A DNA stretch of 64,000 nucleotides from Saprospira sp. CCB-QB6 (GTDB taxonomy: Bacteria; Bacteroidota; Bacteroidia; Chitinophagales; Saprospiraceae): positions 310,001 through 374,000 of the forward strand of contig NZ_CP116808.1 in NCBI RefSeq assembly GCF_028464065.1, in the 5' to 3' direction. The notes beneath the pieces are model-generated. The model ran no database searches and was not told the DNA's origin. It saw only the letters and a list, made by a program, of their open reading frames with translations. Position numbers and translations under genes: made by a program. Within the stretch, counting starts at the first letter, position 1, and each line of letters starts with the position of its first letter. Shown one piece after another: positions 1 through 8,843 of the stretch.

Positions 1-1
1 T

Positions 2-502
2 CTCTATTGGATTATCGTGCTTTTTGCCTCGGTTAATGCCGTGGCCAAAAGCTTTGTGCAAGAAAATCAAGAACGGCAGCTCTATTATTACTCGCTGCTG
101 CAACCTTCGGCCCTCATTCTCTCCAAAATTTTCTACAATACGCTCCTGCTTTTTGTAGTTTGTCTCCTGTCCTATGGCAGTTTTTCGCTCATTATGGACA
201 ATCCCATCCGCTTTCAAGGCCTCTTTTTCTTGCTCATGTTTTTAGGCAGCCTTGGCTTTTCTATTGCCTTTAGTTTTGTGGCTGCCATTGCCGCCAAAGC
301 CCAACAGGCCGCCACCCTAATGGCCATTCTCAGCTTTCCGATCGTCATTCCCATCCTGATGACGCTGCTGCGCCTCAGCAAAATTGCCCTGGGCCTAATG
401 ACCGACACAATGTATTATAAAGACATTTTCATCCTTTTGGCCATTGATCTCATCTTAGGCAGTATTGTCTTGCTGCTCTTTCCCTTTCTCTGGCGAGATT
501 AG
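2..502 (+). CDS. ccmB: Heme exporter protein CcmB (5' end outside window)
   Basis: This is the C-terminal part of the membrane permease of the CcmABC transporter, which serves cytochrome c maturation at the inner membrane. The reading frame is open to the left window edge, so the real start lies outside; the visible part is about 166 residues of a family usually near 220. The stretch INSIDE the frame just after the edge contains FASVNAVAKSF followed by a conserved QENQE segment, which is characteristic of CcmB, and then four to five hydrophobic helices. The usual ccmA/ccmC partners are not seen downstream; a GC-rich repeat begins nine bases after the stop codon. Family identity comes from recognised sequence pattern, not from a search. 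Confidence 0.85.
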   Translation, partial: LYWIIVLFASVNAVAKSFVQENQERQLYYYSLLQPSALILSKIFYNTLLLFVVCLLSYGSFSLIMDNPIRFQGLFFLLMFLGSLGFSIAFSFVAAIAAKAQQAATLMAILSFPIVIPILMTLLRLSKIALGLMTDTMYYKDIFILLAIDLILGSIVLLLFPFLWRD

Positions 503-510
503 TTTCTTTT

Positions 511-978
511 TTGGGGCTGCCCCTCGCTTCGCTCGGGTCGGGCTGTGTCAGGGCTCGCAGTTCTGCTCGGCCCTGCAGGCTTTTCGCTTCGCTCAAAAGC
601 CTTTGGTCTGCGGCTGCGCCGCCCCCTTTTCCATCCCTCAGCCGAGAGGCTGGCTAAAGCCAGCCCCAGAACAAAAGCCTTTGGCCGAGCATAAGCGCTC
701 AGCAGCCTTCGGCTGCTGTCAAAGCCCGCCCACCCTCCCCTCTTCGGGATTCCTTAGGGAATCCCTTGGGGGAGTTTGGGCCATTTTTTTTGGTCCTTTT
801 TGCAGCAGACAGGCGGCAAAGCCGCCGCAAAGGAGCGCAGCGACGCGGCTGAGGGGCTGGAGCAGGGCCGCCGCAGGCGGCAGACCTAGCGGGCAGAGCC
901 CGCGCAGGGCCGAGCGAGCAGCGAGCTGCGCAATGGCCCGACCCAAGGCCGCAGGCCGCAGGGGCAGCCCCAAAACAA
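511..978. repeat. GC-rich interspersed repeat, head-to-head pair
   Basis: The gap between ccmB and the TPR gene holds a forward copy at about 511-660 (GGGGCTGCCCC, GGTCGGGCTGTG, GCTCGGCCCTGC, TTTGGTCTG in order) and a reverse copy at about 800-978 that ends GGGGCAGCCCC. Small variable hairpins sit between the fixed blocks. Reading frames through the repeat are open by composition only and are not annotated as genes. Confidence 0.85.
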
Positions 979-1050
979 AACGCCAAAAAAATGTATCTTA
1001 ACATCTGGAAGAGTATTAGTGAAGTATTAAGAACATCTAAACCTAAAAAC

Positions 1051-2148
1051 ATGAGAACTTTTATTGCTCTTTTTCTCCTTTGCTTCAGTTTTCCCCTTTG
1101 GGCACAAATTGAATTTTCTTCTCCTCAGGTCCAAGCACTTTATGAAGAGGGGGTAGCGCGGCATGATGCGGGGAATTATGAGAAGGCGATTAGTCTTTAC
1201 TCCGAGGGCTTAAAACAATGTAGTCAAGAAAATAAAGACCTCTTTTATACAGAATTAGCCTTGAGTTATCGCAATAAAAATGACTTTAAGAGCTCTAACA
1301 AATATGCCTTAAAGGTTTTAAAGAGTAGTGAGCGTTTTTACAAGCATGCTTTTCAGCAATTATCAAATAACTATTTAACACAAGAAGACTACAAAAAGCT
1401 ACGCAAGTTGACCCAAAAAGCCATTAAGAAGCATGGCGAGCAAGTTATTTTTTTGCGCAACTACGCTTTTATTGCGTTAAGAGCAGAGCAGCTTGAAGAA
1501 AGTCAAAAATGGCTAAAAAAAATATGCCTAAGCGGCGATGCTGGAGGCCGCGACTTTGTTTTATTGGGCATTGTAGAAAGTGGATTGGAGCATATAGATG
1601 CGGCCCTTATGGCCATGACTTTCGGTCTTTTTTTGGAGCCCGAAAACAGCAAGGCTGATGTGGCCATCAGTTTTTTAGAGCAATACCTTTTTGGCGATAA
1701 TTGGGAAAGTAGTTGCCAAGAACTGCGAAAGGCCAAAGAAGAAGAACGAGCAGCTGAGCTAAATATCAATTTTATGCCTCCCTTAGACTTAGACGGAGGC
1801 TTTAATGCTCTATCCTTAGAATTTTTGATGCCGCTTAGTCGAGCAACCTTATTGAGCAATGATGACATTAACATCTGTGCAAAAAATCATTTCGAGCAAT
1901 TGGCCGCATTAACCGAAACGGCCTGGGGTATCCTCTTATCAGAAGGCAGCGTCTTGCAAGAAGAAGAAAAAGAACTGTATGCAGAGGTCTATCAGCCATT
2001 TTTCAAGGAATTTGAAAAAGAAGGGCGGAAAAAACTCTACTCCTACTATATTTTTTCGGGCACCGAAGAAGGGAAATACAATATGTTGAATGATACCGAG
2101 CTGCGGGTTATCATTCAAAAAATAGAAGAAGAACAAGGGCAGCGTTAA
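1051..2148 (+). CDS. Secreted tetratricopeptide-repeat protein
   Basis: A 365-residue protein with a clear signal peptide (about residues 1-19, MRTFIALFLLCFSFPLWAQ). It is followed by TPR-like helices; the first one reads ALYEEGVARHDAGNYEKAISLYSEG with the usual Gly, Tyr and Ala positions. The helical repeats fade after about residue 200. The ATG at 1051 is preferred over the in-frame ATG at 991 because the signal peptide begins there and the longer form adds only a short segment next to the GC repeat. It probably acts as a periplasmic or outer-membrane-associated scaffold, but no specific role can be read from the sequence or its neighbours. It ends at a strong bidirectional terminator shared with the convergent sensor gene. 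Confidence 0.75.
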   Translation: MRTFIALFLLCFSFPLWAQIEFSSPQVQALYEEGVARHDAGNYEKAISLYSEGLKQCSQENKDLFYTELALSYRNKNDFKSSNKYALKVLKSSERFYKHAFQQLSNNYLTQEDYKKLRKLTQKAIKKHGEQVIFLRNYAFIALRAEQLEESQKWLKKICLSGDAGGRDFVLLGIVESGLEHIDAALMAMTFGLFLEPENSKADVAISFLEQYLFGDNWESSCQELRKAKEEERAAELNINFMPPLDLDGGFNALSLEFLMPLSRATLLSNDDINICAKNHFEQLAALTETAWGILLSEGSVLQEEEKELYAEVYQPFFKEFEKEGRKKLYSYYIFSGTEEGKYNMLNDTELRVIIQKIEEEQGQR

Positions 2149-2153
2149 CAGAG

Positions 2154-2187
2154 AAATGGCCGCTAGACTTCCGTCTAGCGGCCATTT
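2154..2187. terminator. Bidirectional hairpin terminator
   Basis: A perfect 15-bp stem (2154-2168 pairing with 2173-2187, AAATGGCCGCTAGAC on the left arm) with a TTCC loop lies between two convergent genes. A-rich and T-rich stem ends suit termination on both strands. Confidence 0.85.
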
Positions 2188-2194
2188 CTTTATC

Positions 2195-3049
2195 TTAAAA
2201 CTTGACGCCTGTTATTTGATAGGCAGCAGAAAGGGCGTCCTTCATGCTTCCTCGGGTACTAATTTCATCAGTATTGATGCCTAATTCGACAATAGTTTGG
2301 GCCACAGCGGGAGTAATGCCTGAAATAATACATTGGCAGCCCATTAGTCTTGCGGCTTTAGAGACCTTAATAATATGGTTGGCTACAGCGGTATCGACAA
2401 CGGCAACTCCAGAGATATCGAGGATAAAGACTTTAGCTTGAGTCTCTCCAACATTGCTCAGAACGGCCTGCATAATTCCCTCGGCTCGTCTAGAGTCGAT
2501 AATTCCGACAATAGGAAGCATAAAAATATCGTCCCAGAGGCGGGCAACGGGAGCTGATAAGGCCTCGTTTTGTGCTTTTAGCGCTTTGCTAGTTACATCA
2601 TTATAGCTGCCGACTACTAATGCTACATCTAAACTTTGTCTTTGATTATAAGCCGAGAGCAACTCATAGCTTTGAATGCCTAGGCGTTCAAAAAGTGCTT
2701 TGAACAGATGCGTAAAGAGAACCACCCCATCATAGTAGAGGTCTAGGGGTAAGCCAATACGTGCATGCACATCACCAATGCGTTCGCGGTCAGCGATATA
2801 TTCTTCATCTACTTTTTTGGACCAAAAGCTCGTCCAATACTTTTCGTGCAACTGCTTTAAGTGTTCTACATGTTCCTCAGAGCTAAAGTAGGCCGCAAAG
2901 GTAGGGTGGCTCATCATCTCCTCATAAAAATCCTCTATAACTTCATGTATTTCAGGAAGAATCAAAGCCGAGGCAGCATCGATCTCATCCATAGTGGAGT
3001 CAGTAATATAAAAACGAGACCGATACTCTTGGGCGCAATACTTAGTCAT
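2195..3049 (-). CDS. Globin-coupled RsbR-type sensor with STAS domain
   Basis: A 284-residue cytoplasmic protein. Residues about 1-165 form a protoglobin/sensor-globin domain, with a His-containing helix around HVEHLKQLHEKYW that would supply the heme ligand. Residues about 180-280 are a STAS domain of the RsbR class. The two threonines that are phosphorylated in Bacillus RsbRA appear conserved (VVDTAVANHII and AQTIVELGI). Family knowledge suggests a heme-based gas or redox sensor feeding a stressosome. No rsbS, rsbT or phosphatase gene adjoins it, so any partners must be elsewhere. It stands alone behind a long 5' leader and converges on the TPR gene. The domain calls are confident; the ligand and pathway are inferred. 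Confidence 0.85.
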   Translation of the reverse strand: MTKYCAQEYRSRFYITDSTMDEIDAASALILPEIHEVIEDFYEEMMSHPTFAAYFSSEEHVEHLKQLHEKYWTSFWSKKVDEEYIADRERIGDVHARIGLPLDLYYDGVVLFTHLFKALFERLGIQSYELLSAYNQRQSLDVALVVGSYNDVTSKALKAQNEALSAPVARLWDDIFMLPIVGIIDSRRAEGIMQAVLSNVGETQAKVFILDISGVAVVDTAVANHIIKVSKAARLMGCQCIISGITPAVAQTIVELGINTDEISTRGSMKDALSAAYQITGVKF

Positions 3050-3201
3050 GGCAAGTAAAAATTAAAGCTGGTTATTGGCTAATAAACAGTCTTTATATTA
3101 TTCAGTTTAGGTGTTCTACTGATGAGCTCTTAAAAAATCTAGATAAGTGACCTTTACTTCTAAGGTAGGAACAAGAACAGAGCACTTGGTTTAAGAGGCC
3201 G

Positions 3202-3230
3202 CAAATATATTTATATTTAAATAATTCAAC
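3202..3230 (-). promoter_or_regulatory. Putative Bacteroidota promoter for the globin-STAS gene
   Basis: On the minus strand this reads TATATTTG at 3209-3202, matching TAnnTTTG. A GTTG stands 17 bases further upstream, at 3230-3227. It would give a leader of about 145 bases before the start codon at 3049. The rest of 3050-3538 is AT-rich non-coding sequence between divergent genes. Confidence 0.4.
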
Positions 3231-3491
3231 GAGGAATGATATGTTATTGAAGTTTTAAGGGCTTATTTAGATTAGTTTTATAGTAATAGCTTTTTTTAGG
3301 GACCTTAGCAGGCTCTTAACAAGTCAGAAATAAACATCTATAAAATAGAGGAACTCATCTATTTTATAGCAGCCAAAACCACCACAAATAGAACACAAAC
3401 CGCTAATAATCAACAAACAACACTTAATATGAATAAAATCATAAAGTTTTGTAAATGCATGTATGCACAACAAAAAAAAAGTGAAAACTGT

Positions 3492-3499
3492 TAGCTTTG
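3492..3499 (+). promoter_or_regulatory. Putative -7 element for the RND efflux operon
   Basis: TAGCTTTG matches the Bacteroidota -7 consensus TAnnTTTG and lies 39 bases before the start codon at 3539. No convincing TTTG at -33 is visible. Confidence 0.4.
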
Positions 3500-3538
3500 C
3501 GCTATTGATAACCAAAAAGATGTTGAAACACCCTTTAT

Positions 3539-4660
3539 ATGCTTCGCCAAATTATTATTGCTGCTGTAGCAGTGCTTATTTTAGTTCTCTCCTTTGTTGT
3601 GGCTAGAGGATTATCTAAGCGACCAGAAACACAAAAAAAGGCTGAAACCGCAGCCATTCTGAAGAAAGTTCGAGCCATTACGGTAGAAAATCAAGAGATA
3701 CAAACGGAAGTACAGCTTTATGGACGTTTGGTTCCCTTTGAAAAAACAGAGCTTTTTTCTGAGGTGGGCGGCCGTCTTTTGGCCACTTCCAAACCTTTTA
3801 GAGTAGGGACTCGCTTTGCTAAGGGCGAATTGCTCATTAAGGTAGATAAAAAAGAGGCAGAACTCAGTTTGCGGGCCCAAAGAGCCCAATTACTCAGTGT
3901 CATTACGAGTATGTTGCCTGATATTAAAATTGACTTTTCGGAGAGTTTGGAGCAGTGGGAAAACTACCGCAGCCAACTCAAGCCCGAGGCCCTTATTGCC
4001 GATTTACCTGAACCTAAATCGGAGCGAGAAAAGGACTTCTTGGCCCTAAAGGATATTTATAATCTATACTACAGCATTAAGAGTGCTGAAGAGCGCTTGA
4101 CGAAATACGAACTGCGCGCGCCTTTTTCGGGAGAGCTCACAGAAGCCCTCATCAATACGGGTTCATTGATTCGGGCAGGCCAAAGAATTGGTAGCCTGAT
4201 GAATATCAATGCCTATGAATTGCAGGCCTCTGTTCCATTAGTGGACCTCAAGTATATCAGTTTGGGAGATAAGGTACAATTGCAATCGGAGGATGTAGAA
4301 GGCGAATGGAGCGGAAGCATCAGTCGGATTTCTAGTACCATTGATGCAGCGAGCCAAACGGTAGCCATTTTTATTCGCGTATCGGGCCCCAACCTAAAAG
4401 AAAACATGTTTTTAACGGGAGAGGTATCTGCTAACCGTCTAGCTAATGTTATGGAGATTCCCCGTAAGTTATTGCGTGGTGATACCGCTGTTTTTGTCAT
4501 TCAAGAGGGCAAAGAAAAAAGCCTAGCGCTACAAAGCATTCAGGCGGTGAAAATTTCGGAGCAAACGGCCTTAGTTAGAGGATTGGAGAATGGCCAAGCG
4601 CTTTTGGCTGAGCCCTTTCCTGCTGCTTATGAAGGCATGAAAGTAGAATTGGCCAATTAA
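3539..4660 (+). CDS. RND efflux periplasmic adaptor (HlyD/membrane fusion family)
   Basis: A 373-residue adaptor that would link an inner-membrane RND pump to an outer-membrane channel. An N-terminal hydrophobic anchor (about 1-25) has no obvious lipobox cysteine. A lipoyl/barrel-sandwich half follows (about 60-105, EVGGRLLATSKPFRVGTRFAKGELL), then a helical hairpin and the second half (about 190-225, APFSGELTEALINTGSLIRAGQRIG). The beta-barrel part ends with FLTGEVSA and membrane-proximal strands. The pump gene follows on the same strand, separated by 259 bases filled with a GC repeat, so the two probably form a transcription unit. No TolC-type gene is in view. Substrate is unknown. Confidence 0.9.
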   Translation: MLRQIIIAAVAVLILVLSFVVARGLSKRPETQKKAETAAILKKVRAITVENQEIQTEVQLYGRLVPFEKTELFSEVGGRLLATSKPFRVGTRFAKGELLIKVDKKEAELSLRAQRAQLLSVITSMLPDIKIDFSESLEQWENYRSQLKPEALIADLPEPKSEREKDFLALKDIYNLYYSIKSAEERLTKYELRAPFSGELTEALINTGSLIRAGQRIGSLMNINAYELQASVPLVDLKYISLGDKVQLQSEDVEGEWSGSISRISSTIDAASQTVAIFIRVSGPNLKENMFLTGEVSANRLANVMEIPRKLLRGDTAVFVIQEGKEKSLALQSIQAVKISEQTALVRGLENGQALLAEPFPAAYEGMKVELAN

Positions 4661-4667
4661 ATTTTGG

Positions 4668-4896
4668 TCCATTGAGGGCGGCTTGGCCGCCCTGGCCCCT
4701 AGGGCCAACGGCTGAGGGAAGGAAAAGGGCCAGACCGAAGCGCTTTAACGCTGACAACAAGACTGAAGGCCGCAGTTCGATGACCAAAGGGAATAACGGC
4801 CGAGCGCCCCGACCAACGGGAGCTGACGCAACGAAGCAAGTAATAGCGAGCCCTGACACAGCCCGACCCGCCCGAAGGGCGGGGCTGCCCCAAAAA
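4668..4896 (-). repeat. GC-rich interspersed repeat, reverse copy
   Basis: It fills the spacer between the adaptor and the pump gene. It carries GGCCAGACC, GGCCGAGCG and CAGCCCGACC blocks and ends GGGGCTGCCCC. An extra segment with ACCAACGGGAGCTGACGC recurs in the copies at 31987-32182, 35440-35672 and 38300-38486. Confidence 0.85.
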
Positions 4897-4919
4897 TATA
4901 TTCTAACGATAAGTTCATT

Positions 4920-7900
4920 ATGAAATCTATAGTATCCTTTTTTATTAAAAACTCGATTGCGGGAAATATCCTGATGGTCGTTATTCTACTCTTTGGCTTT
5001 TTTGGCTTAAAGAATATGAAATCGACTTTCTTTCCGCCTGCGCCCGAGAAATTCATCAATATCGAGGCGGTTTTGCCTGGTGCTTCTCCAGAGGAAATTG
5101 AGCAAGGTATTGTGCTAAAAATTGAAGAAAACCTGAAAGGCCTGACGGGGCTGGAGCAGGTTAATTCGGTTTCTTCTGAAAATGCTGCTTCTGTAACTGT
5201 TGAGATCAATAGTAATTTTGACATTGACTTGGTCAAGCAAGATGTGGAAAATGCGGTAAATCAAATTAGCTCTTTTCCTGCGGGCATGGAGTCTCTGCGG
5301 ATTTACAAAGAAGAGAACCGCAACTTTACCTTTAGCTTTGCGCTTAGCGGAAATGTGCCTTTGAAAACCCTAAAGATGGAGGCGCGTCAGATGGAAGATG
5401 AGTTGCGCTCAACCCCAATTATGTCGAAGGTGACGCTTTCGGGCTTTCCAGATGAGGAAATTGAGGTAGCTTTTCGCGAAGAAGACCTCATTCGCTACGG
5501 CATTAGCTTTCAGCAAGCAGCCTTGGCCGTTCAGGCTAGTAACCTAGAGATTACGGGGGGGAGCATTAAGGGCCAAGAAGAAGAATTATTGGTTCGGGCC
5601 CGCAACAAAGGCTATTATGCCGAAGAGTTAAAGAATATTCCGGTCCGAAATACAGCAGATGGAGGGATTATCTATCTCTATCAGCTGGCTGACATAGAAG
5701 ACAAGTGGGCCGATGACCCTGAGCGTAGCTTCATGAATGGGGAAAAATCGGTGGTCATTACTATTCAGAATACGGATGAGGAAGATTTATTGACCATTGC
5801 GGATTATATGCGCAATTATGTAGAAGAATACAACCTCAAAGCAGGTCCTATCCGAGCAACAACCATTCGAGATGGCTCAGTTACTTTGCAACAGCGGATT
5901 GACTTGTTGGTAGAAAATGGTGTGGTTGGTTTTATTCTGGTCCTTTTGGCCTTAGGCTTCTTTTTGCACTGGAGTATTGCCTTTTGGGTAGCTGCTGCTA
6001 TTCCCATTTCCTTTGCAGGGATGTTTATTGTTGGGAGCTCTGCTGACTTGACGATCAATGTCGTTTCGCTCTTTGGGATGATCCTCGTAATTGGTATTCT
6101 TGTCGATGACGGTATTGTTATCGGAGAAAATATTTACGCCAAATACGAACAGGGCATGAACCACAACCAAGCCGCCCTAGAAGGAACCATGGAGGTTTTA
6201 CCCGCCGTTATTTCGGCTATTTTGACGACCGTGGTCGCCTTCTCCATGTTCTTCTTTATTGAGGGACGCATTGGCGATATCTTTAGCAACATGGCTTTTG
6301 TGGTGATCATGACCCTTATCTTCTCCCTAGTAGAAGGTATACTGATCCTCCCTGGGCACTTAGCCCACTCTAGAGCCATGGCCAGAGATGCGAAAAAAAC
6401 ACTTTTTGAGCAGTTTTTCGATCGCTTGATTGGGGGAATGGATGCCTTTATGGGCTGGATGAGAGACCATCTCTTCTCTCCTGTTCTTCAACTTTGTTTG
6501 ACGGGTTTCCAAAGAAGTTTACCTATTGCCGTTTTAGTCGGCCTAATGGTCCTTTCTGTAGCTGCGGTTAGTGGCGGAATGGTCAAAACGACTTTCTTCC
6601 CCTTCATTGAACGAGATAATATTGACATTACCCTCACCATGCCCGCAGGAACTCGAGAGCAAAATACCAATGAAATCCTCGCCTATATCGAAAAGAAAGC
6701 CTGGGAAGTCAATGAGATTTACAAAGCTCAAAGAGAAGATGGTAAAGACATCATCGAAAAGATTGAACGCAGCCTCGGTCCAGCCAGCTACAATGGCAAA
6801 CTCGCCATTACCCTAATGGATGGAGAACAACGCGCTACTCCCGTTTTGGCCATTCAGGACTCTATCCGGGCCAAAGTAGGAACACTCATGGGGCCAGAAA
6901 GCCTCTCTTATGGCGGAAGCTCTATCTTTGGTAAGCCCGTATCTGTGGCTGTTCTAGGAACAGACTTGAAAGATATGGATGAGGCCGTAGAAGCACTCAA
7001 AAAGGAGCTAGAAGCTATTGAAGGACTCAAAGATGTTTTGGATGACAACCAACCCGGTCTTCGAGAAATCAATGTTTCGCTCAATGATAAAGGCCGCCAA
7101 TTAGGCCTCAACCTACAAGAAGTACTCGCCCAAGTTCGTGGCGGTTTCTTCGGTGCCGAAGCCCAACGCCTACAAAGAGGCCGCGATGAGGTCCGCGTTT
7201 GGGTCCGCTACAAAACAGAAGATCGAGCCAATATCGGACAGCTAGAGAATATGCGCATCCGCTTTACCGATGGCCGCGAATTCCCCCTTTCTGAAATTGC
7301 CGACTTTAAGATTGAACGCGGCGTAGTGAGCATTAAGCACTTGGACGGAAAAAGGGAGGTAAAGGTAGAAGCCGATATCGCCAATAAAAGAGTTTCAGTT
7401 TCGGATATCACCACGCTCATCAAAGAGGAAATTACGCCCCGACTAAAGGCGCAATACCCCTCTGTAGAGTTCTCTTTTGAAGGCCAAAATAAAGAGCAAA
7501 CCAAGAGTGCCAACTCAATCAAACAAGTTTTGCCCATCATCCTTATTTTGATGTTCATCATTGTGGCCCTGACCTTCAACTCTATTGGTCAAGCCCTGAT
7601 CGTTTTTGGCATGATTCCCTTTGGCCTTATCGGCGTAATCTGGGGCCACTGGTTCCTAGATGCCCCCATTAGCTTTTTCTCCGTGCTCGGTATTATCGCC
7701 CTAATCGGAATTATGGTCAATGATGCCTTGGTCCTCGTTTCGGCCTACAATGGCTTTGTCAAAGAAGGCTTAGAACCCATGGAGGCCGCCTTCCAAGCGG
7801 GACGCTCTCGCTTCCGGGCCATTGTTTTGACCACGCTCACCACCGTTCTTGGTCTCGGCCCGCTCCTACTAGAAACTAGTTTTCAGGCGCAATTCCTCAT

Positions 7901-8147
7901 TCCTATGGCTATTTCGGTTGCCTTTGGTTTGTTGGTGGCCACTGTGGTTACCCTTCTTCTTTTGCCCGCCTGTCTGCTGGTTGCCAACCGCTACAAATGG
8001 CTATCAGCCCAACTTTGGACCGGAGAAAGCATCCACCCTATTGAGGTAGAATCTGCCTATGAAGGCCGCAGAAACCATTTCTTCCTCTGGATTTTTGGCC
8101 TAGTCGTTATGCTGGCCCTCGTCCTCCTAATCATAAATTTATTCTAA
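4920..8147 (+). CDS. RND-family efflux permease (AcrB/HAE1-like)
   Basis: A 1075-residue inner-membrane proton-driven pump of typical AcrB length. The first helix is at about 10-30, followed by a porter loop with the standard GASPEEIEQ-like motif. A second membrane block contains GILVDDGIVIGEN, whose adjacent aspartates correspond to the TM4 proton-relay pair. A second periplasmic domain is followed by a C-terminal block with GIMVNDALVLV. It pairs with the adaptor just upstream. Within the superfamily it resembles the broad bacterial multidrug/HAE1 branch more than the metal-exporting CusA branch, because the methionine clusters of the latter are not evident. The export substrate cannot be deduced. 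Confidence 0.92.
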   Translation: MKSIVSFFIKNSIAGNILMVVILLFGFFGLKNMKSTFFPPAPEKFINIEAVLPGASPEEIEQGIVLKIEENLKGLTGLEQVNSVSSENAASVTVEINSNFDIDLVKQDVENAVNQISSFPAGMESLRIYKEENRNFTFSFALSGNVPLKTLKMEARQMEDELRSTPIMSKVTLSGFPDEEIEVAFREEDLIRYGISFQQAALAVQASNLEITGGSIKGQEEELLVRARNKGYYAEELKNIPVRNTADGGIIYLYQLADIEDKWADDPERSFMNGEKSVVITIQNTDEEDLLTIADYMRNYVEEYNLKAGPIRATTIRDGSVTLQQRIDLLVENGVVGFILVLLALGFFLHWSIAFWVAAAIPISFAGMFIVGSSADLTINVVSLFGMILVIGILVDDGIVIGENIYAKYEQGMNHNQAALEGTMEVLPAVISAILTTVVAFSMFFFIEGRIGDIFSNMAFVVIMTLIFSLVEGILILPGHLAHSRAMARDAKKTLFEQFFDRLIGGMDAFMGWMRDHLFSPVLQLCLTGFQRSLPIAVLVGLMVLSVAAVSGGMVKTTFFPFIERDNIDITLTMPAGTREQNTNEILAYIEKKAWEVNEIYKAQREDGKDIIEKIERSLGPASYNGKLAITLMDGEQRATPVLAIQDSIRAKVGTLMGPESLSYGGSSIFGKPVSVAVLGTDLKDMDEAVEALKKELEAIEGLKDVLDDNQPGLREINVSLNDKGRQLGLNLQEVLAQVRGGFFGAEAQRLQRGRDEVRVWVRYKTEDRANIGQLENMRIRFTDGREFPLSEIADFKIERGVVSIKHLDGKREVKVEADIANKRVSVSDITTLIKEEITPRLKAQYPSVEFSFEGQNKEQTKSANSIKQVLPIILILMFIIVALTFNSIGQALIVFGMIPFGLIGVIWGHWFLDAPISFFSVLGIIALIGIMVNDALVLVSAYNGFVKEGLEPMEAAFQAGRSRFRAIVLTTLTTVLGLGPLLLETSFQAQFLIPMAISVAFGLLVATVVTLLLLPACLLVANRYKWLSAQLWTGESIHPIEVESAYEGRRNHFFLWIFGLVVMLALVLLIINLF

Positions 8148-8169
8148 TCCTACTTAGCTAATTATAGAA

Positions 8170-8195
8170 GCCTCAGCTTTTGCTGGGGCTTTTTT
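8170..8195 (+). terminator. Intrinsic terminator after the efflux operon
   Basis: GCCTCAGC and GCTGGGGC form an 8-bp stem with G-T pairs around a TTTT loop, followed by six T. It sits 22 bases after the pump stop codon. Confidence 0.8.
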
Positions 8196-8199
8196 GTTT

Positions 8200-8318
8200 T
8201 TTGGGGCCTCCTGCCTACGGCAGGCGCTACGCTTCAGGGCTCGCAGTTCTGCTCGGCCCTGCGGCCTGACGGCCTTGGTCTGCGGCTGCGCCGCCCCCTT
8301 TCGCATCGCTAGGCCAAT
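8200..8318 (+). repeat. GC-rich interspersed repeat, forward copy
   Basis: It starts GGGGCCTCCTGCC, a variant head shared with the copy at 18690, then shows GGGCTCGCAG, GCTCGGCCCTGCGG and TTGGTCTGCGGC. It lies directly behind the terminator of the pump gene. Confidence 0.8.
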
Positions 8319-8319
8319 A

Positions 8320-8729
8320 CTGTGGGTTGAACCCCACAGCCATACAACAACTACATTCTACATATATAGTGCGGAGAGGATTAAAATCCTCTACCGCTTT
8401 TAACAAGGGCTATTTTTTTTCTTCGGCGCTTGGGCTGTTGTTTTTTCATTCCCACAAAAAAATCATAGGAACCCTAGGGCCAAGGCCCTAGGCTATTAAA
8501 TCTATCATCCCCTCCTTCGAGGGGATTCGTCTTTCCTCCTGAACTTAAACAGTTAAGCGAACAAAATCTTTAACTACTAACTATTCGCTTGCTCTTCAAA
8601 CATAAACTTTGTCCCTAAGAGCCAATACAGAAAATTCCGTCTAGACCTAGTTAATCAATAGAGCTAAACAAAAAGCCCCCTCAAAGAAGGGGGCGACTAC
8701 TACTATTAGCCTAGGGACTTGCCCCTAGG
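8320..8729. repeat. Cluster of six short palindromes in a gene-free stretch
   Basis: Hairpin-forming inverted repeats are at 8320-8339 (CTGTGGG and its complement), 8371-8397 (GAGGATT stem), 8473-8492 (CCTAGGGCC, perfect), 8507-8526 (ATCCCCTC, perfect), 8675-8694 (GCCCCC) and 8710-8729 (CCTAGGG). The sequence between them is AT-rich and has no credible gene. Confidence 0.7.
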
Positions 8730-8843
8730 GTAAAATGACAAGCGCTTAAATACAAGGGTTTTCAATATTTTGTTTTTAAGCGAGCCTAGCTGATCTGTAG
8801 TAGGCCCAGTCCAGAAAAAAAAGATAGGGCCTTAAACAGCTAT

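Noticed and set aside
465-1001. Open frames of 117-178 residues in the GC-rich gap, and similar frames in every other GC-rich repeat
   Set aside because: They follow the repeat blocks on both strands, have low-complexity Arg/Pro/Ala-rich translations, and recur in unrelated gaps. They are compositional artefacts.
3324-3515. A 63-residue minus-strand frame rich in Cys and Phe between divergent genes
   Set aside because: AT-rich intergenic sequence with no recognisable features; it overlaps the presumed promoter of the efflux operon.
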